Origin: Clostridiales bacterium
Lineage (GTDB): Bacteria > Bacillota > Clostridia > Saccharofermentanales > UBA5734
Length of the DNA: 5,599 bases
Direction of reading: 5' to 3'
Assembly (NCBI GenBank): GCA_007133255.1
Contig: SLMY01000099.1
Location: 1-5,599, forward strand
The notes under the pieces were generated by a model. That model was not told the DNA's origin and did no database searches. It saw only the letters and a program-made list of their open reading frames with translations. Below, in pieces: positions 1 through 5,599 of the stretch; within the stretch, counting starts at the first letter, position 1; each line of letters begins with the position of its first letter. The translations under genes and the position numbers were made by a program.

Positions 1-1
1 G

Positions 2-766
2 GAATTAGCCGACGCGCAGGGCAACCCGATTGAAGGCATGCCTGTAGACCATTTTCATTCAGATGACGCGCAGTTTTATATAGGTGTTGAACGGGCTCAT
101 TTACGGCAAGAACCAAACGCGGAGTCTGACTCGATCGCGATGCTGACAATGGGAATGACGGTCCAGCGCAAAGGCTATGGTTTGTCCTGGTCACAAGTAG
201 AAACAGATTACGGCACAACGGGCTTTGTCTTGACCAGCCTGCTGAGCGGTGATTATGTGGCAGCGCCTACACCGGCGCCGACACCAACACCGGCACCAAC
301 CGCGACACCGGCACCGACACCAACACCGGCGCCAACCGCAACGCCGGCGCCGACACCAACGCCTGCACCTGAAAACACAAGCAGTTCAACCAGCAGCAAT
401 CATCAGAAAATTATTGACCTGACGCGTTCATTTATTGGTACACCTTATGTATTTGGTGGTGCCACACCAGCAGGATTTGATTGTTCCGGGATGGTCTACT
501 ATACTTATCGCCATTTATTTAATATAACACTGCCGCGAATCGCCAAGGATCAGGCAAGAGCTGGTCAATCAGTAAGTGCTTCTAATGCACAGCCTGGCGA
601 TATATTGTGTTTTGACTGGTCAAGAAATGGCACAGTTGATCATGTTGGCATCTACATCGGAAATGGCAAATATATTCATGCGTCAGCCAGCCGTGGTCGT
701 GTCGCTGAGGGGACAGCCAGATTCGGAAGTGATCCAATTGTTACAATCAGGCGGATTCTTAACTGA
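2..766 (+). CDS. NlpC/P60-family peptidoglycan endopeptidase with SH3-like domain, 5'-partial
   Basis: This is the C-terminal part of a secreted cell-wall hydrolase. NlpC/P60 enzymes are cysteine peptidases that cut peptide stems of peptidoglycan, usually at the D-Glu to diamino-acid bond. The frame is open from base 2, and no signal peptide is present, so the true start lies left of the window. Residues below are numbered from the first in-window ATG at 38. Residues about 14-70 look like a bacterial SH3 domain (HLRQEPN, a glycine-rich middle, then GFVLTSLL). Residues 77-111 are a Pro/Thr/Ala linker, followed by a short Ser/Thr stretch. The catalytic domain spans about 123-242. Its Cys149 lies in GFDCSG, His202 in DHVGIY and His214 in YIHAS, so the expected triad is complete. 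The protein ends directly after the domain, which is normal for the family. A VanW-family gene follows on the same strand after about 190 bp. The family call is firm; the exact bond cut and the missing N-terminal domains are not visible. Confidence 0.93.
   Translation, partial: ELADAQGNPIEGMPVDHFHSDDAQFYIGVERAHLRQEPNAESDSIAMLTMGMTVQRKGYGLSWSQVETDYGTTGFVLTSLLSGDYVAAPTPAPTPTPAPTATPAPTPTPAPTATPAPTPTPAPENTSSSTSSNHQKIIDLTRSFIGTPYVFGGATPAGFDCSGMVYYTYRHLFNITLPRIAKDQARAGQSVSASNAQPGDILCFDWSRNGTVDHVGIYIGNGKYIHASASRGRVAEGTARFGSDPIVTIRRILN
272..370 (+). repeat. In-frame 36-bp tandem repeat encoding a Pro/Thr/Ala linker
   Basis: About 2.75 copies of a 36-bp unit encode the 12-residue unit PAPTPTPAPTAT (two full copies, then PAPTPTPAP). 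It joins the SH3-like and NlpC/P60 domains. The copies differ at synonymous third positions (for example ccg/cct, gcg/gca, acc/aca), so they are not a fresh duplication. Such linkers are flexible, extended spacers in secreted wall enzymes, and sometimes glycosylated. The repeat could vary in copy number by slippage or recombination. Confidence 0.85.
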
Positions 767-942
767 TATAATGTGAATAGATATGTACCTGCTCACTGGC
801 AACCTGTGACAAAGAATGTTTGGATATAGGTTCATGTTTGCTGGCGGTAAATCTGTTTTTATGGATCAAATAACCGTGATGATACGTCAAAGCAATATAC
901 AGGCGAGTAAGCTATGCTTATGGCTACCTGATTTTGTTTAAT

Positions 943-950
943 GAAAGAGA
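943..950 (+). promoter_or_regulatory. Probable ribosome binding site that decides the VanW-gene start
   Basis: The purine run GAAAGAGA ends 8 bases before the ATG at 959. The in-frame ATG at 941 is preceded by a T-rich stretch (GATTTTGTTTA) with no Shine-Dalgarno-like purines. This favours 959 as the start. The match to AGGAGG is only partial, so the choice is moderate. Confidence 0.5.
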
Positions 951-958
951 CTGATAAA

Positions 959-2713
959 ATGAGAAAATTTAGAGTATGGTTGAAAAACGGCAAAAACGCA
1001 GTTATTTTTGTCCCTGTTGCTGTGTGTCTGGCTTTGTTATTGGGTGTCACCTCCTATTTTGGCATGAGTCTGTTCAGCCAGTACAGAGAAGACATAAACA
1101 GGGAATCTTTACGACAGAGTGAAGAGCAAAGACAAATTGAGTCGTCAATTCGTGAAGAAGCACAAGAAAGCATAAGGCAGGAAGAAGAACGCGTTAAGCA
1201 GGAAGCCGCCGCTGCCGCTGAGCTTGAAGCCATGCGCGAGTATCTGGATCGCGACACATTTTTCGATGGTCTTTATCTGAATGATCTGGATTTAAGTGAA
1301 TATACACTGATCGAAGCCTATAATCTTCTGAGTGAAACTGAGCAGGCATATCGTGATCAGTTTGGTGTACAGATTAGATTCGAGGATCAGATACTCATCA
1401 TAGATGATCAGACGGCTGATGTTTCGATTAACTGGCAGACTATCCTTGATCAACTGTGGATCCTTGGCCGCGAACATGATCCTCAGGCAGATGACGCGAC
1501 AATACGCTCTCAGTATGAACGCGTACTGAACCTCAAGGAGAATCCATCCTATTTTGTAAGTTCGTTTTATTTTGATGAAAATAAAGTCAAAGAATTGATC
1601 AGGACATTTACTGACGACTTGACCATAGAGCCGGCCGGCGCTGTCGCGACAGGTTTTGATACTAGAAATAATGAGTTTATTGTGGACGAACAAAGACCGG
1701 GGCGCAGCCTGAATGGCGAGGAGATCCTTGATCAGGCCCTGGCTTTACTGAGTAATGAGAGTTTTGGACAAACACTGGAGCTTAAAGCTGAAACTGTTTA
1801 CAGAGGATTAGACGCGGCAACGATCAAAAACCGTACAGGTTTTATGTCGGAAGCCAGAACATACGCATCTGCTGTCAATCCAGGCAGAGATGAAAATATC
1901 CGCCTGATCGCTGAAATAACCAATGGCATGGTTCTCCAGCCGGGTGAAACCTTTTCTTTTAACGGCTATATTGGCAGAAGAACGGCTGACAGGGGTTTTC
2001 AGGCTGCAGGTGTTATTGTTGGCGGTGTTCTGGTCGACCAGTTGGGCGGCGGTATTTGCCAGCCCAATACAACACTGTTCCAAGCCGCCGCTAAAGCAGG
2101 TCTGGAAATTGTTGAGCGCTACCCTCACTCATGGCCGAGTACGTATACAGATGTTGGCATTGACGCGACGGTCAGCTGGAGCGGTCCTGATTTTAAGTTC
2201 CGCAACAATACCAATTATCCCGTCGCGATAAAATCCTGGTACGATAAACCGGCAGTTGTTTACCAGATCTATGGTCCCATGTTTGAAGAAGGTGTGACGG
2301 TTGAGCTGGATGTTAAACATCATGGATATACACCCATTCCAGATCCCGAGATCAAAGAGACCTTCAACCCCGATCTCAATCCGGGTGAGCGCGTACAGCT
2401 TCGTCAGCCTTATGTCGGCCAGAGGACAACAGCTTATCGTGTCTTCATGAAAGATGGCAGAGAAATAAAGCGCGAAGTTGTTGCTGAAAGCTATTATCGG
2501 CCGCTGCAGGGCCTGGTTGAATACGGCCCTGAACCCGAAGAAAAGCCAGAAGAGCCTGAAGAGCCAGAAGAGCCAGAAGCGCCTGAAGAAGTGATTACGG
2601 ATAATGGTGAGGCGGATAATGGAACCGATGAGGCAGAAACAGCTGAACCAACACCAACTGTGACGCCGGCATCTGAATCTGAAGAGACTTCAGATAGTGA
2701 ATCGGATGAGTGA
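959..2713 (+). CDS. VanW-family membrane-anchored cell-envelope protein
   Basis: Residues are numbered from the ATG at 959 (584 aa). An in-frame ATG at 941 would add six residues but lacks a ribosome binding site. A short basic N-terminus precedes one transmembrane segment (about 15-39), so the bulk should lie outside the membrane. Residues about 42-97 are Glu/Gln/Arg-rich and look like a coiled-coil stalk. Two segments resemble the PG_binding_4 domains common in VanW proteins: about 103-174 (LYLNDLDLSEYTL) and about 203-283 (RPGRSLNGEEILD). The VanW domain, about 292-430, carries PGETFSFN, the hallmark GGGICQ at 363-368 followed by a TTLFQAA-type stretch, and HSW near 390. Residues about 450-521 resemble a G5 domain (PGERVQL, YRVFMKDGREIKRE). 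An acidic Pro/Glu then Ser/Thr tail ends the protein. VanW was named from vanB-type vancomycin clusters, but its biochemical role is unknown and most homologues have no link to resistance. No van ligase or sensor genes are seen here. Confidence 0.92.
   Translation: MRKFRVWLKNGKNAVIFVPVAVCLALLLGVTSYFGMSLFSQYREDINRESLRQSEEQRQIESSIREEAQESIRQEEERVKQEAAAAAELEAMREYLDRDTFFDGLYLNDLDLSEYTLIEAYNLLSETEQAYRDQFGVQIRFEDQILIIDDQTADVSINWQTILDQLWILGREHDPQADDATIRSQYERVLNLKENPSYFVSSFYFDENKVKELIRTFTDDLTIEPAGAVATGFDTRNNEFIVDEQRPGRSLNGEEILDQALALLSNESFGQTLELKAETVYRGLDAATIKNRTGFMSEARTYASAVNPGRDENIRLIAEITNGMVLQPGETFSFNGYIGRRTADRGFQAAGVIVGGVLVDQLGGGICQPNTTLFQAAAKAGLEIVERYPHSWPSTYTDVGIDATVSWSGPDFKFRNNTNYPVAIKSWYDKPAVVYQIYGPMFEEGVTVELDVKHHGYTPIPDPEIKETFNPDLNPGERVQLRQPYVGQRTTAYRVFMKDGREIKREVVAESYYRPLQGLVEYGPEPEEKPEEPEEPEEPEAPEEVITDNGEADNGTDEAETAEPTPTVTPASESEETSDSESDE
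2546..2590 (+). repeat. 9-bp in-frame repeat encoding a (PEE)n acidic tail
   Basis: Five consecutive Pro-Glu-Glu-type triplets, one of them Pro-Glu-Ala, sit just after the G5-like region of the VanW-family protein. The DNA units are variants of CCAGAAGAG. The segment should be extended and strongly negative, probably a spacer at the C-terminal end of the extracellular part. Confidence 0.7.
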
Positions 2714-2769
2714 TTTGGCCTTTTGGCTATCGAACGGATTCGTTTAAAAAAATATGAAGATGATCTACT

Positions 2770-2799
2770 AAAGGCTGCGGAACGTTACCGCAGCCTTTT
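2770..2799 (+). terminator. Hairpin terminator at the convergent VanW / PHP-MutT junction
   Basis: An 11-bp perfect stem (AAAGGCTGCGG at 2770-2780 pairing with CCGCAGCCTTT at 2788-2798) encloses a 7-base loop. On the + strand it runs into TTTT then AAAC, a short T-tract. It lies 57 bases after the VanW-family stop and fits a rho-independent terminator for that gene. On the - strand the base run after the stem is TTT then AGTAGAT, so it is a weaker candidate there, although a run of seven T follows further on (complement of 2746-2752). The hairpin overlaps the 3' end of the convergent gene. Confidence 0.7.
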
Positions 2800-4107
2800 A
2801 AACAAAGCTATGTCCGCGGGCAGAAGTTTTAAACTCAGCGCGTTCTGAGGCGAAAAATACCCGATCGCGTCATGAACGCATAACTGCCAATGTGGACCGC
2901 ACACAGCCTCATAACAGAGCAGGATTACCCTCTGGTCCGGATAATCATAATGAATCACATACTGCAGCCTGCCTATATCAGCACTGACCGCCAGTTCTTC
3001 ACAAAGCTCTCGCTTTAAAGCTTCGACAGCGTTTTCGCCGCATTTTATTTTACCGCCGGGCATTTCCCAGAAACCTTTATAATTCCCGGTTTCTGAGCGT
3101 CTGGCCAGAAGATATTCTCGGATTATTTTCCCCGTATCATCTTTGACTGATTGGCTGATCAAGGCAGACACAACCAGTAGTTCATGTTCGTTCAGCCATG
3201 TATGGCTGCCATGATACATGAGTTTCTTATCTTTATTACTGCCATGATCATCGCTGCCAGCTGTCCGCAACAGACCAACAGCCCTGGCCGCGGCTGATAT
3301 TTCCTGCTGCTGAGCCAAAGATGCCTGGCCATGAAATGCCTCCACACCATGAAGACCCATTTCGCGCAGCCGTTTAAGATGAGTCAATAGTTCACTGCTG
3401 ACAAGAGTTTCACCATCGCACCACCCATAAAGATTTGGATGAGCCAGAACTGACACGCCGCCTGTTGTGTTAATCGTATCAATAACGGCTTTCGCGTTGA
3501 CTCGCTGTCTTTTAATATAGGCTGGTCTGCCTTCTGATAAGAGTTTATCAAAAGCTTCAGAAACAGATTTAACATATCCTTTTTTCATTAGCAGCAGAGC
3601 AGCCTGCATCCTGCCGGTGGAATGCTTGCTCATCTGCTGCATCTCTTTTAATGATATTGAGTAGCCTAATGCCTGCAGACGGTCCGCAAGCAACACGTTT
3701 CGCTGTTGGCGTGTATGCTGTTGCTCTTCCAGAAAAGCAGCGATTTTTTCTATACCGCCATTGGGATAATAGCCAAGAATATGAAGCTCACAGACATCGT
3801 CCGCGGAAACTTCGACGCCCGGTATAAAATGCGGAACATTCATGCCTTGATTTCGCAGCCCTGACAGATAGGTTTTACATGATTCAATCGCGTCTATTGT
3901 ATCGTGATCAGTTACAGCGAATGTTTTAAGTCCAGCTTCTAACACCCGGCTGATCAAATGTTCCGGCGTGTCTGATCCGTCGGAACATGTTGTGTGTAAA
4001 TGCAAGTCACAGCCTCCGGTCTGCATGGCAGCCTGAAGCAATCTGACAGCAGGAGTGACTGCCTGGCCGTCGCTGTATGTTAAACCTTTATTATTTTGCC
4101 TTTTCAT
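2785..4107 (-). CDS. PHP-domain phosphoesterase (TrpH/YciV, RNase AM type) fused to a MutT-type Nudix hydrolase
   Basis: A 440-aa, probably cytoplasmic, two-domain enzyme. Residues about 33-303 form a PHP domain of the TrpH/YciV type, whose studied members hydrolyse 3',5'-nucleotide bisphosphates and act as 5'-3' exonucleases on short RNA or rRNA 5' ends. All nine expected metal ligands are visible: His36, His38 and Asp43 (DLHLHTTCSDG), His68 (VTDHDT), Glu99 (GVEVSA), His109 (ELHILGY), His223 (LAHPN), and Asp286 and His288 (GSDDHG). Residues about 308-437 form a Nudix domain with a near-complete box: G352, E358, R366-E367-L368, E370-E371, with Ala373 where Gly is usual. WEMPGGK, YDYPDQR and a C-terminal LKLLPADI resemble MutT/NudG enzymes, which clean 8-oxo-dGTP or related nucleotides. 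The usual family members are single-domain, so this is a true in-frame fusion with no internal stop. The chosen ATG has an AAAGG upstream. The next Met, at residue 28, also precedes the first PHP motif but lacks a clear ribosome binding site. Substrates are inferred only. Confidence 0.92.
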   Translation of the reverse strand: MKRQNNKGLTYSDGQAVTPAVRLLQAAMQTGGCDLHLHTTCSDGSDTPEHLISRVLEAGLKTFAVTDHDTIDAIESCKTYLSGLRNQGMNVPHFIPGVEVSADDVCELHILGYYPNGGIEKIAAFLEEQQHTRQQRNVLLADRLQALGYSISLKEMQQMSKHSTGRMQAALLLMKKGYVKSVSEAFDKLLSEGRPAYIKRQRVNAKAVIDTINTTGGVSVLAHPNLYGWCDGETLVSSELLTHLKRLREMGLHGVEAFHGQASLAQQQEISAAARAVGLLRTAGSDDHGSNKDKKLMYHGSHTWLNEHELLVVSALISQSVKDDTGKIIREYLLARRSETGNYKGFWEMPGGKIKCGENAVEALKRELCEELAVSADIGRLQYVIHYDYPDQRVILLCYEAVCGPHWQLCVHDAIGYFSPQNALSLKLLPADIALFKRLR

Positions 4108-4118
4108 TTTACTTGCTA

Positions 4119-4123
4119 CCTTT
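4119..4123 (-). promoter_or_regulatory. Probable ribosome binding site of the PHP-MutT gene
   Basis: Read on the - strand, AAAGG sits 11 bases before the ATG at 4107, within GAAAGGTAG. The spacing is slightly long but acceptable. It supports 4107 over the internal Met codon at residue 28. Confidence 0.4.
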
Positions 4124-4208
4124 CAGTTTCACCAACTGTGGCCATTATCTTTCAATATAGCTGCCTGAACACCTGCTGCATGCAGGCTCAATGAATAAAA
4201 CACCTGGA

Positions 4209-5599
4209 CTATCTGAGAGCGTAGATAACGGTTTGATCATGATCGGGAAATTCAACAATTTTCTCAAAATAAGTACTGAAGAAGGACTCATTCAGATTGA
4301 AATCCTGGTGGTTTCGAAGCTGATCATCAATCAGAAGATAATCCAGCCGATATCCACGTATCATCGCCATAACAGTTGGAAGGTCGCCGTCACCACCTGC
4401 CAGCAGCCATCGCATCAGCTCAAGCCGTGCGGCTGTATCATGGCCGGCTGACCAGGCATAGTATGAATGGCCAAACCAGGCATATCTTCCGGACAAGAAA
4501 AAGGCATGAAAGTGATACGGCGCTGTAACGAAGACAGCGTCCAGTCTAGTGTACTGGCTGATCCACAAGACAACAGGATCATTGAGATTGATCGATAAGG
4601 TTCGCTGGTTGATATTTCTATATATGATCATTTCCTGCACACCGGTCACAGTCAGTAAAACTGCCAGGAGAACGGCTGCCAGTTTTGCTGTGTATCGCAG
4701 CATGTATTTTTGCCGCCACAACCTGACGAGTAATTTTGCTACATAAATGTTAGCCAGGGCAATGGAAATCATAATATATTTATGATTGACAGTTATATCG
4801 GGCGTCAGGGAAACTGTAAACGCGAATATCAGCGGCAACACAAAAATAAGCATGAGAAATCGGTTGTGTTTTTTCTCGCCAGTAAACTGGATCAGCCAGA
4901 TAATAAAAACTAAACCGCTCATTTCCAGCAGATAAAGCATTATGCCCGGCCAGGTCTGGTTGACAGCGATAAAACCAGTCTGAATGTCTGGATTAACCGG
5001 CTGACTGTCAAGACCAGCGAAGAAAGCGGTCTGAATGTGTGCCGAGACAAAAGTTGACAATCCGATGATCAGATACGATAAACGATTTCTTGAAAACAAA
5101 GCCATCCCGCACAACACCATTAATAAGGCGACGGTCGCCGAGCCGTGAAAGAAGGGCAATAAAACACATATCAGCAAGGCTCCAGCAAGCCGTCGTCGAT
5201 CATCAGGTGATTCAGTCAGCCAACCTTTCCTGCTGGTAATAAAGTGTCGCCATTTAATCTGTCTGCTGACGCCAGATAAATAATCCGGCATCAAAATCAA
5301 AATAACCAGAACGGCCAGCGCGAGGCCTGGCAGCAGGTGACGTTGATTGGCATAGACATTGATTCCCCATAAGCCCCATTCATCCCGCGGCGTATTTCCA
5401 ATCCAGCCGGTTTGGTTTCGGATCAGGGGAATAATCTGACTGAAACTGTTCCAGCCGAGGTTGTGCGCCGAGATGTGCTCGTGCAAGTTGGTCCAGAATG
5501 CCATGGAGCTTCGTAAAAAAAGCAAAGAAGGAGCGAGCAGAAAAACAGTCTTCATACCTGTCAGCTTGAAGGCGAGCACGCCAAAAAGAACACAAAAAC
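4209..5599 (-). CDS. Polytopic membrane protein, possibly GT-C-like glycosyltransferase, 5'-partial
   Basis: This is the C-terminal part of an integral membrane protein. The frame stays open to the right edge (FCVLFG precedes the GTG at 5579), and that GTG falls inside what looks like a membrane segment, so the real start lies outside the window. Counting from 5579, hydrophobic segments lie near residues 8-27, 82-100, 131-146, 147-163, 168-187, 211-231, 240-260, 268-288 and 298-314. A soluble C-terminal domain of about 135 residues follows. It carries LDAVFVTAP, GRYAWFGHSYYAWS and, later, RLDYLLIDDQL. The loop PDITVNHKYI and this C-terminal layout resemble ArnT/GT39-like and related lipid-linked sugar transferases, where the tail often reads as 'first a dangerous-to-lose asset segment, then YVVV/YLLI'. 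The catalytic acidic residues of GT-C enzymes lie in the first outer loop, which is missing here, so the activity cannot be confirmed. The PHP-MutT gene follows on the same strand after 101 bp, with no clear terminator between them. Confidence 0.75.
   Translation of the reverse strand, partial: FCVLFGVLAFKLTGMKTVFLLAPSLLFLRSSMAFWTNLHEHISAHNLGWNSFSQIIPLIRNQTGWIGNTPRDEWGLWGINVYANQRHLLPGLALAVLVILILMPDYLSGVSRQIKWRHFITSRKGWLTESPDDRRRLAGALLICVLLPFFHGSATVALLMVLCGMALFSRNRLSYLIIGLSTFVSAHIQTAFFAGLDSQPVNPDIQTGFIAVNQTWPGIMLYLLEMSGLVFIIWLIQFTGEKKHNRFLMLIFVLPLIFAFTVSLTPDITVNHKYIMISIALANIYVAKLLVRLWRQKYMLRYTAKLAAVLLAVLLTVTGVQEMIIYRNINQRTLSINLNDPVVLWISQYTRLDAVFVTAPYHFHAFFLSGRYAWFGHSYYAWSAGHDTAARLELMRWLLAGGDGDLPTVMAMIRGYRLDYLLIDDQLRNHQDFNLNESFFSTYFEKIVEFPDHDQTVIYALR

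Noticed and set aside
908..920. Small hairpin TAAGC-TAT-GCTTA before the VanW-family gene.
   Set aside because: It has a 5-bp AT-rich stem with a 3-base loop and no T-tract directly after; it is too weak to call a terminator or regulatory element.
1292..1693. A 133-codon open frame on the - strand inside the VanW-family gene.
   Set aside because: It lies fully antisense to a gene with clear domain motifs, has Cys/Ile-rich composition without recognisable motifs, and has no supporting ribosome binding site seen.
959..2713. Reading the VanW-family gene as a vancomycin-resistance determinant.
   Set aside because: VanW homologues are widespread in Firmicutes without resistance, and no VanH, VanB/VanA, VanX or VanRS gene is seen in the window.
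4144..4171. Possible - strand promoter upstream of the PHP-MutT gene: GATAAT (complement of 4144-4149) with TGTTCA 16 bases upstream.
   Set aside because: The -10-like box is good (5 of 6), but the -35-like box matches only 3 of 6, and such pairs occur often by chance in AT-rich gaps.
4163..4187. Inverted repeats between the membrane-protein gene and the PHP-MutT gene, including the 10-bp palindrome CTGCATGCAG at 4176-4185 and a GCCTG/CAGGC pair.
   Set aside because: Stems are only about 5 bp and no T-tract follows on the - strand, so a terminator call is not supported. An operator is possible but nothing else backs it.
4191..4451. An 86-codon + strand open frame opposite the end of the membrane-protein gene.
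   Set aside because: It is mostly antisense to a recognisable coding region and has no motifs; it is a shadow frame.

Overview
The window reads as ordinary chromosomal DNA from a low-to-mid GC bacterium. It is most likely a Gram-positive, Clostridia-like Firmicute, and this is an inference from gene content. A secreted or surface NlpC/P60 hydrolase with an SH3-like domain and a Pro/Thr/Ala linker sits beside a membrane-anchored VanW-family protein with PG-binding and G5-like modules. Both are typical of the Firmicute cell envelope. Nothing here fixes a genus. I saw no tRNA, rRNA, insertion sequence, CRISPR array or phage gene.

Left half, + strand: positions 2-766 hold the 3' part of an NlpC/P60 peptidoglycan hydrolase gene, whose start lies left of the window. 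A gap of about 190 bp (767-958) has no convincing gene and no strong terminator or promoter. Next comes a VanW-family gene (959-2713). Both products are expected to act outside the membrane on or in the cell wall, so they may form a small envelope cluster. They need not share a transcript.

Middle: the VanW gene converges on a - strand gene (2785-4107), with only 71 bp between the two stop codons. An 11-bp GC-rich hairpin (2770-2798) lies at the junction. The last codons of the - strand gene form one arm of the hairpin, and its stop codon lies in the loop.

Right half, - strand: a partial polytopic membrane protein gene (4209 to the right edge, start outside the window) is followed after 101 bp by the 2785-4107 gene. 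That gene encodes a two-domain enzyme, an N-terminal PHP-family metallophosphoesterase of the TrpH/YciV (RNase AM) type fused to a C-terminal MutT-type Nudix hydrolase. Both halves appear to keep their catalytic residues. This fusion is the most interesting item in the window, because it links a phosphate-ester hydrolase or 5' exonuclease-type module to a nucleotide pyrophosphohydrolase in one chain. The membrane protein looks like the C-terminal part of a GT-C-like (ArnT/GT39-like) integral membrane protein, but its diagnostic N-terminus is missing.
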